The notes below the pieces were generated by a model. That model had not been told where the DNA came from. It saw nothing but the letters and a program-made list of their open reading frames with translations, and did no database searches. Below are positions 38,171 to 46,039 of a stretch of 64,000 bases of DNA, one piece after another. The translations under genes and the position numbers were made by a program. Every line of letters begins with the position of its first letter. Position 1 is the first letter of the stretch. This stretch comes from an uncultured Planctomycetota bacterium (GTDB taxonomy: Bacteria; Planctomycetota; Brocadiia; CAIUPP01), in assembly GCA_903901045.1 (NCBI GenBank), contig CAIUPP010000029.1:26541-90540 (forward strand), written 5' to 3'.

Positions 38171-38197
38171 CGTGTCGCTCTTCCCGCAAGTCGGGGT

Positions 38198-38236
38198 GGG
38201 GACACAATACTTTCCAAAGGAAAGTTTTGTGTCCCC
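38198..38236. repeat. 39-base near-perfect palindrome, copy 1
   Basis: GGGGACACAATACTTTCC, a 3-base AAA loop, and the complementary arm with one mismatch. It lies between two convergent genes, where it could act as a bidirectional terminator. The copy at 44221 is its exact reverse complement over all 39 bases. Confidence 0.9.
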
Positions 38237-38291
38237 ATCGGCTCAACAGTGCAAGAGGCGATCAAAGGGGAAGGCCGATAGGGGCGGGGCC

Positions 38292-39533
38292 TCATTTCAG
38301 CAGCGGATAGGTCTCGAACGCATTCTCGCTGAGCCACATTTCGGCCACGCGCCGGGCCTCCGAGTACGTGAGCGTCCCCGCCTCCACGCAGCGATCCAGG
38401 CCGCGCGCCAGCGTTTCCCGCCCCAGCAGGAGATGCCCGTAGGCCACGTCCGGCAACTCCCAGTAGTCCCCGCCGAGCGCCAGAACCTTGTTGGCCGGGA
38501 CGCAGTGGACGATCTCCGCGACGACCCGCTCCGCGACGGCCGGGTTCAGGATGGGCAGCCAGGCCAGGTTCAGGTGCGCGTTGGTGTAGGCTTTCGCGGT
38601 GGCAATGGCTTCGTCCACCCAGGGGTAGTTCAAGTGCAGCAGGTCGAAGCGCACCTCCGGGTTCGCCTGCATCAGCGGCCACATGTTGCGGACGTTCGCG
38701 CCGTCGAAGGGATAGTTGACGCCCGAGGAGTAGCCGCAATGCGCGACGACGGTGAACCCGAACTCGGGGACGCGCTTCAGGCTCTCCGCCATGAGGAAGC
38801 TGCTGCTCAGGAAGGCTTCGTCGCGACTCAGGCTCTTCCCCTCGCGGATCTTCCGCAGCGCGGCGTCCGCGTCGCTCCGGCTCCCCGCAGGCCAGGCGAA
38901 GGAGATCATCTTCAGCGCCACAACCCGCTGCGCGGCGTAGCGCCGGAAGAGCGCCACGATGGCCTCCACGCACGACGCGGCGTCCGTCACCGGCGCGCCG
39001 GAAACGGTCTCGAGCTCCTTCACCCACGCGGCCGGATTGTGCGGCAGGGTGGCGGTCAGGAAGAAGAACGGCATCACGGCGGAGCAGTACGGCGTCGGCT
39101 GCTCAGTCTGGTAGTTCGCGTTGAGGATGTGGGTGATGCGCCCCTTCTGCCGCAGGAAGCGGTCGATCATCCCCGGCTTGTTCTCCGCCAGGATCCGTTC
39201 GGAGACGGAGCGGATCGTCCCGTCCTCCAATCGCTCGCAGCCGTAGAGGTCCCGCAGCGCGTAGAGGACCGCCATGGAGTATCCCGTGTGCCGGATGCGC
39301 TCAAAGAACGGCTTGAACTTCTTCCAGCGGAGGTCGAGCGGGCGCGCCGTGTCCATCACCTCCGCGAGCGTGGCCTCGGACATTCCGGCGCTGCGCAGAT
39401 CGGCGTTGGCGTACTGGTGAAAGAGCCAGATCGCGTCCGGTTTCTTCTTGAGCCGGACCTCCTCCAGGCGCAGGTGCTCGTGCGCGTCGACGGCGGGGAG
39501 GTGGGTGACATAGTCGAGAAATTCCTTATTCAC
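38292..39533 (-). CDS. Amidohydrolase-superfamily protein (uronate-isomerase-like layout)
   Basis: A 413-residue metal-dependent TIM-barrel protein. LPAVDAHEHLR near the N-terminus gives the His-x-His pair. VALKMISFAW, FTVVAHCGYS, DLLHLNYPW and VLALGGDYWE mark later metal and substrate positions. The opening, with YANADLRSAGM, resembles uronate isomerase (UxaC) and its uncharacterised relatives, so isomerisation or ring-opening of an acid sugar is possible. It starts at GTG 39533, with GGAAGGAG ~10 bases upstream; an in-frame extension to 39698 has no such signal. Confidence 0.82.
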   Translation of the reverse strand: MNKEFLDYVTHLPAVDAHEHLRLEEVRLKKKPDAIWLFHQYANADLRSAGMSEATLAEVMDTARPLDLRWKKFKPFFERIRHTGYSMAVLYALRDLYGCERLEDGTIRSVSERILAENKPGMIDRFLRQKGRITHILNANYQTEQPTPYCSAVMPFFFLTATLPHNPAAWVKELETVSGAPVTDAASCVEAIVALFRRYAAQRVVALKMISFAWPAGSRSDADAALRKIREGKSLSRDEAFLSSSFLMAESLKRVPEFGFTVVAHCGYSSGVNYPFDGANVRNMWPLMQANPEVRFDLLHLNYPWVDEAIATAKAYTNAHLNLAWLPILNPAVAERVVAEIVHCVPANKVLALGGDYWELPDVAYGHLLLGRETLARGLDRCVEAGTLTYSEARRVAEMWLSENAFETYPLLK

Positions 39534-39587
39534 GAGAGGACAACTCCTTCCCGAAGGATGGCCGCGCGCTGGACGCCGCTTCACCGT

Positions 39588-39615
39588 ATCATATTCGCCG
39601 CGGAGGTAAAAGCAA
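39588..39615 (-). promoter_or_regulatory. Candidate promoter of the 38292-39533 amidohydrolase
   Basis: On the - strand TTGCTT and TATGAT are 16 bases apart, ~50 bases before GTG 39533. The -10 is good and the -35 fair. Confidence 0.42.
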
Positions 39616-39670
39616 GCGAAGAAACCGCCGAAGCCTCCCCTTGGTTGGGCGGCGATGCTTTGCGTCCGTC

Positions 39671-39699
39671 TTGACAATCCGCGCGGCGATTGCTCCACT
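39671..39699 (+). promoter_or_regulatory. Possible promoter upstream of the second Gfo/Idh gene
   Basis: A perfect TTGACA (39671-39676) is followed 17 bases later only by TCCACT, a poor -10. It lies ~200 bases from the gene start. Kept because such exact -35 boxes are rare in this GC-rich sequence. Confidence 0.3.
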
Positions 39700-39896
39700 A
39701 CAGCGGTCGCAGCCGGAGGAACGCCCTCGGGAAAGGTGCAGAGATGAAACTCGGCAGCCTGCCATGGTCATGCGTCGGGGGGGCCGGAACACAAGCGAAT
39801 GCGGGTCGTCGACTGGCTGGCGATGGCGGCGGAGCGCGGCCTGAGTCCCGGAGTGCGGGATATTTTCTCCTTTCAGAAAAAGAAGGATGCAGCGCT

Positions 39897-40820
39897 ATGA
39901 AGATCGGCATTGTGGACCTGGACACCTCCCATCCGGAATCATGGATCCCAATCGAGCGCGCCATGGGGCACGAGGTGGTGGGGCTGTGGGACGGCGGCTC
40001 GGTGCATCCGCGCGGCTACGCGGAGAAGTTCGCCGCCACGAATTCGGTCCCTCGCGTGTTCTCCTCCCTTCGCGAAATGGTCCCGGAGGTGGACTGCGCG
40101 ATCATTCACGGCTGCGATTGGGATACGCACGTGGAGAAGGCGCGTCCCTTCCTGGAGGCGGGAAAGGCCGTGCTGATCGATAAGCCGATAGCGGGGAACC
40201 TGCGCGACCTGCGCCGGTTTGTGGAATGGGGAAAGCAGGGCAAACGGATCGCCGGCGGATCGGGACTGCGCTACTGCGCCGAGGCGCGCGCCTGGCTCGC
40301 GAAGAACGTTGCCGAACGCGGCCGGCCTCATACGGTCCTGAGCGGGTGCGCGGTGGACGAGTTCAATTACGGGATTCACGCCTATGCGCTGCTCAGCGGC
40401 ATCATGGGGCCCGGCATCGTCAGCGCGCGGCACCTCGGGAAAGGGGTTCAGCGGCGCATCCAGGTGAATTGGGCCGATGGCCGCATGGGATTGATCGTCA
40501 TCGGAGCGCAGGGCGCCTGGCTGCCGTTCTATGCTTCCATCGTCAGCGAGAAGAGCTCGCACCAGTTTGTCGTGGACACGAGCATCCTCTACCGCGGACT
40601 GCTCGAATCGGTGCTGCCTTATCTTGCGAAGCAGACCGATACGCCCCCCGTCCCCCTGCATGAACTGATCGAGCCCGAATTGGCGGCGCTCGCCGCGCGC
40701 CAGTCCTGGCTCAACGGCGACAGGATGGTGTCCCTGGATGAATTGAGCGAGAACCTCCCGGGATATGACGGCCCAGCCTTTGCCGCAGAATATAAAAAGG
40801 CCAAGTACCCTCCGCAGTGA
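39897..40820 (+). CDS. Gfo/Idh/MocA family oxidoreductase-like protein
   Basis: A 307-residue protein with an N-terminal Rossmann-like fold. The first loop is IVDLDTSHPESW and lacks the usual G-x-G-x-x-G, so NAD binding may be altered. VLIDKPIAGNLRD corresponds to the EKP block (DKP here), and ADGRMGLIVIG and later strands fit the C-terminal sheet. ATG 39897 is preceded by AGAAGG. Relatives with the same 'DTSH' opening are common, uncharacterised neighbours of sugar-catabolic genes. It is the last gene of the catabolic region; a sigma70 promoter for the next unit follows. Confidence 0.82.
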   Translation: MKIGIVDLDTSHPESWIPIERAMGHEVVGLWDGGSVHPRGYAEKFAATNSVPRVFSSLREMVPEVDCAIIHGCDWDTHVEKARPFLEAGKAVLIDKPIAGNLRDLRRFVEWGKQGKRIAGGSGLRYCAEARAWLAKNVAERGRPHTVLSGCAVDEFNYGIHAYALLSGIMGPGIVSARHLGKGVQRRIQVNWADGRMGLIVIGAQGAWLPFYASIVSEKSSHQFVVDTSILYRGLLESVLPYLAKQTDTPPVPLHELIEPELAALAARQSWLNGDRMVSLDELSENLPGYDGPAFAAEYKKAKYPPQ

Positions 40821-40889
40821 GGGTTGCGACAAACCGTCTGCCATGAAATCCCGCCGGAGGGGGTCATTAACCCTCGGTGTCGGGTTCCC

Positions 40890-40918
40890 TTGACACCTCC
40901 TGCGAATCATCCTATGCT
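40890..40918 (+). promoter_or_regulatory. Near-consensus sigma70 promoter of the ABC transporter genes
   Basis: TTGACA (40890-40895), 17 bases, TATGCT (40913-40918), about 40 bases before ATG 40960. Confidence 0.7.
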
Positions 40919-40959
40919 TGGGTTTTCGTCGCACGTTTTAGAACGGCCCCGCGTGAGTC

Positions 40960-41769
40960 ATGCCGATACTCGAAACAGATAAGCTGACGCGCTGCTTCGG
41001 CGCGCTGAGAGCGGTGGATGCGCTGACGCTGTCGGTGGAGGCGGGCGAGGTGTTCGGCCTGCTCGGTCCCAACGGCGCGGGGAAGACCACGCTCATCAAG
41101 ATGCTCACCACGCTGCTGCCCCCCACCTCGGGGAGGGCGGTTGTGGGCGGGTTCGACGTGGTGCGCCGCGCGGCGCAGGTGCGCCGGATCATCGGCTACG
41201 TGCCGCAGATGCTCTCCGCCGACGGGACGCTGACGGGATACGAGAACCTGCTCATCTTCGCCAAGCTGTACGACCTGCCGCGCGCCGGCCGCGTGGCGCG
41301 AGTCCGCGAGGCGCTCGGCATGATGGGCCTGACCGAGGCGGCCGACAAGATGGTGCACACCTACTCCGGCGGGATGATCCGCCGCCTGGAGATCGCGCAG
41401 TCCATGATCCACGAACCGCGCGTGCTCTTCCTGGACGAGCCGACCATCGGCCTGGACCCGCTGGCGCGCCAGGCGGTCTGGGACCGCATCGCCCACCTGA
41501 AGACGCAGTTCGGCACGACGATTCTGCTGACGACGCATTACATGGATGAGGCGGAGAGCCTCTGCGGGCGCGTGGCGATCATGCACCAGGGGAGCGTCCG
41601 CGTGGTCGGCTCGCCGGAGGAGATGAAGTCCTCCCTCGGCGCCAACGGCGGGACGATGGAGGAGGTGTTCGCGCACTACGCCGGCGCCGGAGCGGAGACG
41701 AAGCTCGAATCGGGAACGAGCTATCGCGAGACCTCCAGGACCCGGCGCACCGCGCGGAGGCTGGGGTGA
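40960..41769 (+). CDS. ABC-2 type exporter ATP-binding protein
   Basis: A 269-residue ATPase of the DrrA/CcmA-like export group. Walker A GLLGPNGAGKTT, the Q-loop in IIGYVPQMLS, the signature YSGGMIRRLEIA, Walker B RVLFLDEPT and the switch His in LLTTHYMDE are all intact. The Arg/Ser-rich C-terminal ~25 residues run towards the repeat-filled gap. With the permease at 42010 it forms a transporter for hydrophobic compounds or polysaccharide; the cargo is unknown. A clear promoter precedes it. Confidence 0.93.
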   Translation: MPILETDKLTRCFGALRAVDALTLSVEAGEVFGLLGPNGAGKTTLIKMLTTLLPPTSGRAVVGGFDVVRRAAQVRRIIGYVPQMLSADGTLTGYENLLIFAKLYDLPRAGRVARVREALGMMGLTEAADKMVHTYSGGMIRRLEIAQSMIHEPRVLFLDEPTIGLDPLARQAVWDRIAHLKTQFGTTILLTTHYMDEAESLCGRVAIMHQGSVRVVGSPEEMKSSLGANGGTMEEVFAHYAGAGAETKLESGTSYRETSRTRRTARRLG

Positions 41770-41796
41770 TCCGGATGCTCCGCGCAGTGGACGTAT

Positions 41797-41916
41797 GTGG
41801 CGCGGACTATCCAGTCCGCGTCCCGCGCCGCAAGCGCGGGAGAGTAGCCGGAAGGAACTCACAATGATCGCGGGTTTGACCCCTTCGGCTTCGCTCAGGG
41901 CAAGTAACCCACGCTG
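41797..41916. repeat. Composite REP-type element A (two inverted hairpins)
   Basis: GCGCGGACTATCCAGTCCGCG, a CCCGCGCCGC/GCGCGGG spacer, and an opposed CGCGGGTTTGA...GTAACCC half interrupted by CCCTTCGGCTTCGCTCAGGG. It shares its order of parts with the element at 62975-63116. It sits between the ATPase and permease genes of one transporter. Confidence 0.75.
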
Positions 41917-41960
41917 CTTTGGCAACCACGCAGCCACGGGCTTCAGCTCGCGCGCAAGTG

Positions 41961-41978
41961 GGCGGGCTGAAGCCCGCC
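41961..41978. repeat. Palindrome GGCGGGCTGAAGCCCGCC
   Basis: An 18-base inverted repeat just ahead of the permease start; a variant recurs at 42843-42860. It resembles the arms of element A and is probably a relative. Confidence 0.7.
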
Positions 41979-42009
41979 CCTGCACGGTTTGCTCAGTAAG
42001 GTCGTCAAG

Positions 42010-42834
42010 ATGGACACAAGCACCGCCGCGCCGGAGGTTGGCCTGCACCCGCTGAAGGCGATCCTCCGGTTTGCGAATAAGACCTGCATCATCGCCGAGT
42101 TGGAGGCGCGCAAGCTGCGCCACGACCCGACGGAGCTGATCACGCGCGCGCTGCAGCCGACGCTCTGGCTGCTCGTGTTTGGGCAGGTGTTCACCCGGCT
42201 GAAGGCGATTCCCACCGGCGACATGCGCTACCTGGATTTCATGGCGCCGGGGATCCTGGCGCAAAGCGTGCTGTTCATCGCCATCTTCTATGGCATCACG
42301 ATCATCTGGGAGCGCGACCTGGGGATCGTGCACAAGTTCCTCGCCTCGCCGACGCCGCGCGCGGCGCTGGTGCTGGGCAAGGCGCTCTCGGCGGGGGTGC
42401 GGGGGTTGTCGCAGGCGGTGATCATCTACCTGCTGGCCTGGCTGCTGGGGGTGAAGATCAACTGGAGCCCGTTCGCGCTGGCGGGGGTGGTGGCGGCGGT
42501 GATCCTCGGCGCGGCGCTTTTCTCCACCTTCTCGCTGATCATCGCCTGCCTGGTGAAGACGCGCGAGCGCTTCATGGGGATCGGGCAACTGATGACGATG
42601 CCCCTCTTCTTCGCGAGCAACGCCATCTACCCGATCGAGATCATGCCGGGATGGCTGCAGCTGATCGCGCGCGTCAACCCGCTGACGTATGAGGTCGAGG
42701 CGCTGCGTTCGCTGATGATCGCCGGCGCGGCGGGCACGCCGGCGAGTGTGACGCTCGACCTGACGGTGCTTGCCGGGGCGACGGCGTTGCTGGTGGCCGT
42801 GGCGGCGAAGCTCTATCCGACGGTGGTGCGATAA
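42010..42834 (+). CDS. ABC-2 type exporter permease
   Basis: A 274-residue membrane protein with about six hydrophobic segments, e.g. LWLLVFGQVF, ILAQSVLFIAIFYG, VIIYLLAWLLGV, VVAAVILGAALFSTFSLII and VLAGATALLVAVA. Daunorubicin-exporter-like permease motifs DFMAPGILAQS and MPLFFASNAIYP are present. ATG 42010 has TAAGG upstream; a TTG 21 bases earlier lies inside repeat sequence and is less likely. It is 240 bases from its ATPase, and the space is filled by palindromic repeats, so the two are probably still co-transcribed. Confidence 0.92.
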   Translation: MDTSTAAPEVGLHPLKAILRFANKTCIIAELEARKLRHDPTELITRALQPTLWLLVFGQVFTRLKAIPTGDMRYLDFMAPGILAQSVLFIAIFYGITIIWERDLGIVHKFLASPTPRAALVLGKALSAGVRGLSQAVIIYLLAWLLGVKINWSPFALAGVVAAVILGAALFSTFSLIIACLVKTRERFMGIGQLMTMPLFFASNAIYPIEIMPGWLQLIARVNPLTYEVEALRSLMIAGAAGTPASVTLDLTVLAGATALLVAVAAKLYPTVVR

Positions 42835-42842
42835 GCAGCGTC

Positions 42843-42990
42843 GGCGGGCTGAAGCCCGCTCTACACGCGACGTGCAAGAAAACCGTGCAGCGCGGGTTAC
42901 TTGCCCTGAGCTAGTCGAGGGGATAGTCCGCGCTACACAAGCCGCGCGAGAGAACATGTAGCGCGGGTTATCAAACCCGCGATTATGGTT
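42843..42990. repeat. Cluster of REP-type elements A
   Basis: Three hairpin units after the permease stop: CGGCGGGCTGAAGCCCGC at 42843, an interrupted unit 42886-42938 (GCAGCGCGGGTTAC ... GTCCGCGCTACAC), and GTAGCGCGGGTTATCAAACC from 42958. They may end the transporter transcript. Confidence 0.75.
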
Positions 42991-43029
42991 CGTTCCTTCC
43001 GGTTCCCGCTCGACGAACATCGACGGCCA

Positions 43030-43050
43030 GGGCGCAGCATGCTGCGCCCC
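43030..43050. repeat. Palindrome D (GGGCGCAGCATGCTGCGCCC)
   Basis: A perfect inverted repeat 30 bases after the aldo/keto reductase stop. Same family as 61541 and, with AAGG arms, 46556, 56943 and 57659. Confidence 0.8.
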
Positions 43051-43079
43051 TACAAGTCAACGGCTCCCCGCCTTTCTCC

Positions 43080-44126
43080 TCACTTCAGCGCCCGGTGGCT
43101 GTCGATGAGCGGGAGCGTTTCGCCGAAGACGTAGCTCTTGCCCATCGTCAGGAAATCGTGCGGGAAGCCGAGCTCGATCTTGCTGAGGGCGTCGAGCCGA
43201 GCGAGTTGGTCGGCGCTGAGTTGCACGCAGAGGCAGCCGAGGTTGTCTTTGAGTTGCAGGACGTTGCGCGCGCCGACGATGGGGATGAGGATGCCGCGCG
43301 GCTGCTGGCGCATCCAGGCCAGGGCCACCTGCGCGGCGGTGCAGCCGGCCTCTTTGGCGACGGCGGCGACTTCCTGCGCGATGCGCAGGTTGCGCTCGGT
43401 CTTGAACCGGTCGCCCCAGGGGCTCTGCGCCAGACGCGCGCCGGCCGGGCGGTCCGCGGCAGCTTTGTACTTGCCCGTGAGCAGCCCGCCTCCCAGCGGC
43501 GACCAGGGGGTGACCGCGAGGTCCAGCGCCTGCGCCATGGGGAGCAGGTCGCGCTCGGGGGTGCGCTCGACGAGACTGTATTGAATCTGCAGCGCGACGA
43601 ACGGGCTCCACCCCTTCAGGTCGGCCATGGTGTTGGCCTGCGAGACGATCCAGGCCGGCGCGTCGCTGATGCCGACGTAGAACACCTTCCCCGCGCGCAC
43701 GGCGTCATCCAGCGCGCGCATCACCTCGTCCACGGGGGTCATGAAGTCCCACGCGTGGAGCCAGTAGAGGTCGATGTACTCGGTCTGCAGCCGCTTGAGG
43801 CTTCCTTCCAGCGCCTGCATCATGCACTTGCGCTGATTGCCGCCGCCGTTGGGGTCCTTGGGGCGCTCGTTCATGGTGAACTTCGTCGCCAGGACGAAGC
43901 GCTCGCGCTCGGTGGCGATGAACTGCCCGAGGTATTTTTCGCTGGTCCCCTCGGTATAGCGGTTGGCCGTATCCAGGAAATTGCCCCCCGCCTCGGCGAA
44001 CGCGGTGAAGACGCGCGCCGATTCCTCCTTCGTCGAGCCCCAGCCCCATTCCTCGCCGAACGTCATCGTCCCCAGGCAGATTTCCGACACCCGCAGCCCG
44101 CTTCTTCCCAGCAGTTTGTAGCGCAT
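43080..44126 (-). CDS. Aldo/keto reductase
   Basis: A 348-residue NADPH-dependent aldo/keto reductase. The catalytic tetrad is visible: Asp and Tyr in LDTANRYTEG, Lys in LATKF and His in YWLHAWD. NADPH-site segments are SPLGGGLLTGKY and IPIVGARNVLQL. RYKLLGRSGLRVSEICLGTM is the standard opening. ATG 44126 is chosen because AGGGG lies close upstream; a longer frame begins at 44186 in sequence of no coding character. It is the only gene in this stretch on the - strand. Confidence 0.93.
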   Translation of the reverse strand: MRYKLLGRSGLRVSEICLGTMTFGEEWGWGSTKEESARVFTAFAEAGGNFLDTANRYTEGTSEKYLGQFIATERERFVLATKFTMNERPKDPNGGGNQRKCMMQALEGSLKRLQTEYIDLYWLHAWDFMTPVDEVMRALDDAVRAGKVFYVGISDAPAWIVSQANTMADLKGWSPFVALQIQYSLVERTPERDLLPMAQALDLAVTPWSPLGGGLLTGKYKAAADRPAGARLAQSPWGDRFKTERNLRIAQEVAAVAKEAGCTAAQVALAWMRQQPRGILIPIVGARNVLQLKDNLGCLCVQLSADQLARLDALSKIELGFPHDFLTMGKSYVFGETLPLIDSHRALK

Positions 44127-44220
44127 GACTTCCCCTTCCCAGTTCGATTGGAACCATTTGAAACCCCATTGCTCTGTTGAAACCATCGTGACAGCGCGTC
44201 ATTCTCCCCGTGGTCGTGGT

Positions 44221-44259
44221 GGGGACACAAAACTTTCCTTTGGAAAGTATTGTGTCCCC
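44221..44259. repeat. 39-base near-perfect palindrome, copy 2
   Basis: GGGGACACAAAACTTTCC, TTT loop and matching arm: the exact reverse complement of the 38198-38236 copy. It lies ~95 bases upstream of the aldo/keto reductase start. Confidence 0.9.
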
Positions 44260-44380
44260 ACCGGCCCGGCCTGCCAACCGGGATGATTTCCACAGAGCAA
44301 AACCTCATTCGATGATAGGAGCAAGAGGCGGGGCAAACAAGAGGGGGCGGACGGATGATTTGCGACAGCAATAAAGTGCC

Positions 44381-44453
44381 GTCATTGCGAAGGAGGCGCG
44401 CCACGCGGGTTGAGCGGTCAGTCCGGCCATCGCGCCGACTGCGGCAATCTTCC
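44381..44453. repeat. F-type inverted repeat (GTCATTGCGA...GGCAATC), degenerate
   Basis: GTCATTGCGAAGGAGGCGCG and a distal GCGGCAATCTTCC arm. A shorter member is at 58553-58590. This resembles a widespread intergenic repeat type in environmental genomes. Confidence 0.55.
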
Positions 44454-44651
44454 GATTTCCCACCCCCTCTGCGCGGAGGGACAACCTTGCCTTCGTACGG
44501 GTTGAAAAGCAGGAAGATCGCCACTTTCGCGCCGACAACCTTCCGCATGCCAACACGTTTCTTCGCGGCGCTCACCCTTCGATGAACTCAGGGCCATGAG
44601 CAACGTCGAATGGCTCGCGATGACTACTTATTCGATGCTGCGCCACTGCAA

Positions 44652-44690
44652 GAAAAAAAGCCGCCCGCCGGCGATGAGGCCGACGGGCGG
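44652..44690 (-). terminator. Intrinsic terminator of the Gly-rich protein gene
   Basis: On the - strand CCGCCCGTCGGC, loop CTCATC and GCCGGCGGGCGG form a 12-bp stem with one G-U type mismatch, followed by CTTTTTTTC. It lies 31 bases after the stop at 44722. Confidence 0.85.
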
Positions 44691-44721
44691 CGGGTGCGTT
44701 CCACGTCGCTGAACGAACGAA

Positions 44722-45477
44722 TTACTGGATGAAACCCATCGTCACCAGCACCGCTTCCTGCCGCGGGGTGAGCCCCTGGAGCAGGTCGGCGCGAGCCTTG
44801 GCCAATTCCGCAGGCAGCTTGGCGCGCGCATCGCGCACCGCCTTCAGCTTGGCCGCGATCTCGTCGGGAGTGGCATCCTTGTTGTCCAGGGTCGTCTGCA
44901 AATCCTGCATGGCCTTGCCCACGTCGGTCTGCGCCGCGGCGCCCGGCCCGCGTCCACCCGGGCCGCCCTGGCCGGCCTGAGCACCCTGACCGCCCTGGCC
45001 TCCCTGAGCACCCGGAGCCCCCTGCCCACCCTGCCCACCCTGCCCGCCCTGACCACCTTGACCGCCGGGGCCACCGCGTCCGGGGCGACCCATGAAGCCG
45101 CCGCCCATACCGCCGCCACCGGTGGCCATGTCCGACTCACGCTGAAGCATCTGCACCTTCTGAATTTTCGCGTCCAGCGCCAGCCACTCGATGTCGGTCA
45201 TTTGCAGCGCTTCCTTCATCCGCTCATCGCGTTGCTGCTGCATCTGCTCGAACGTCATGCGCTGCCCCCCCTGCCCACCTTGTCCGCCGGGGGCCTGACC
45301 GGCTGCGTTCGGAGCCGCGGCGTTGTTGCCCTGGGCGGTATTATGCTGCCCGGCGGCTCCGCCACGGTTGTGTCCGCCCGTCGCGGGCTGATCACCGGCA
45401 GCCTGCGCGCCGGCCATGCCGGCCAATGCCATTGAGCCTACGACCAACGCCGTCCAAATCATGTTCCGCGTACGCAT
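44722..45477 (-). CDS. Secreted Gly/Gln-rich protein with Spy-like C-terminus
   Basis: A 251-residue exported protein: signal peptide to about residue 27 (LVVGSMALAGMAGAQAA), then a spacer rich in Gly, Gln, Asn and Ala, a helical segment RMTFEQMQQQRDERMKEALQ, a collagen-like block of GGQ/GAQ triplets (~130-175), and a C-terminal helix ending LQGLTPRQEAVLVTMGF. The LTPRQ is the LTxxQ motif of Spy/CpxP chaperones. It probably acts in the periplasm or envelope. It follows the Spy-like gene by 40 bases and ends in a strong terminator, so it closes the ECF sigma operon. The triplet block invites length variation. Confidence 0.8.
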   Translation of the reverse strand: MRTRNMIWTALVVGSMALAGMAGAQAAGDQPATGGHNRGGAAGQHNTAQGNNAAAPNAAGQAPGGQGGQGGQRMTFEQMQQQRDERMKEALQMTDIEWLALDAKIQKVQMLQRESDMATGGGGMGGGFMGRPGRGGPGGQGGQGGQGGQGGQGAPGAQGGQGGQGAQAGQGGPGGRGPGAAAQTDVGKAMQDLQTTLDNKDATPDEIAAKLKAVRDARAKLPAELAKARADLLQGLTPRQEAVLVTMGFIQ

Positions 45478-45517
45478 AACTGCACTCCTTCCAAAGAATT
45501 GCGCCTAGGTGAAGTTC

Positions 45518-46039
45518 CTACTCCTGGGGTCCTGCGTGAGGCGGGCCGCCGGGAGGCGGCGCGCCCTCCCCCCCGGGACCGCCGGGACGTCCGCGCGGCC
45601 CATGCGGCCCTGCGCGTTGCTTCAACAACTCGTCGTACTTCGCTCTCTGCTGAGGGGTCAGAATCTCCCGCGTGCGCTTCACCGCCTCCTCGACCGCACT
45701 CCGGTGCTCGGTCTCCAGGGCGGCGATCTTGTCCGAGAACGCCTTCATCACCTCCTCATATTTTGTCTTCTGGTTCTCGTCCAGCAGGGCGGCCACAGCG
45801 GCGTCGCGTTCCTTCTGCAACTCCTCACGCCGCCCGCGATCCGGCCCGGGGCCGCGCATCACGCCGGACCATATCTGCCGCATCTGCTCGCGCTGCGCTT
45901 CGGTGAGCCTGAGCTGCTCTTCGAGGGAGGGCGGGCGCGGCGGCGGACCGAAGGCGCAACGCAGCGCGACGCCCGCGGCGACTCCGGCCAGAAGCGCCGC
46001 GCAGAAGCAGGCGATGAGGATCAGTTTGCTCTTACTCAT
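45518..46039 (-). CDS. Spy/CpxP-like membrane-anchored periplasmic protein
   Basis: A 173-residue protein with an N-terminal membrane helix (LILIACFCAALLAGVAAGVA) and a charged, all-helical periplasmic part. Two LTxxQ motifs (LTEAQREQM and LTPQQRAKY) define the Spy/CpxP/ZraP group of envelope-stress chaperones and metal sensors. The tail is Pro/Gly-rich. Its start overlaps the anti-sigma stop by 8 bases, so the two are translationally coupled. Likely a stress effector or modulator of the sigma/anti-sigma pair (inference). Confidence 0.85.
   Translation of the reverse strand: MSKSKLILIACFCAALLAGVAAGVALRCAFGPPPRPPSLEEQLRLTEAQREQMRQIWSGVMRGPGPDRGRREELQKERDAAVAALLDENQKTKYEEVMKAFSDKIAALETEHRSAVEEAVKRTREILTPQQRAKYDELLKQRAGPHGPRGRPGGPGGEGAPPPGGPPHAGPQE

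Larger units (their letters stand above)
39534..39896. other. Divergent intergenic region, 363 bases
   Basis: Separates the amidohydrolase (-) and the second Gfo/Idh gene (+). It holds a - strand candidate promoter (TTGCTT, 16 bases, TATGAT at 39588-39615) and a + strand TTGACA at 39671 with a poor -10. A short possible coding tail between 39690 and 39890 has no family resemblance and was not called. Confidence 0.5.
44127..44721. other. Gene-free stretch of 595 bases
   Basis: Contains palindrome B copy 2 (44221-44259), a F-type repeat (44381-44453) and the terminator of the Gly-rich protein gene (44652-44690). I see no credible coding region, tRNA or other RNA gene. It is the largest gap in the window. 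Confidence 0.6.

Noticed and set aside
39690..39896. Possible N-terminal extension of the second Gfo/Idh protein
   Set aside because: The 69 extra residues have no family resemblance and precede a good RBS and the conserved Rossmann start at 39897.
44127..44721. Possible RNA gene in the largest gap
   Set aside because: No cloverleaf or conserved rRNA/tmRNA/RNase P segment was recognised; structures present are repeats and a terminator.
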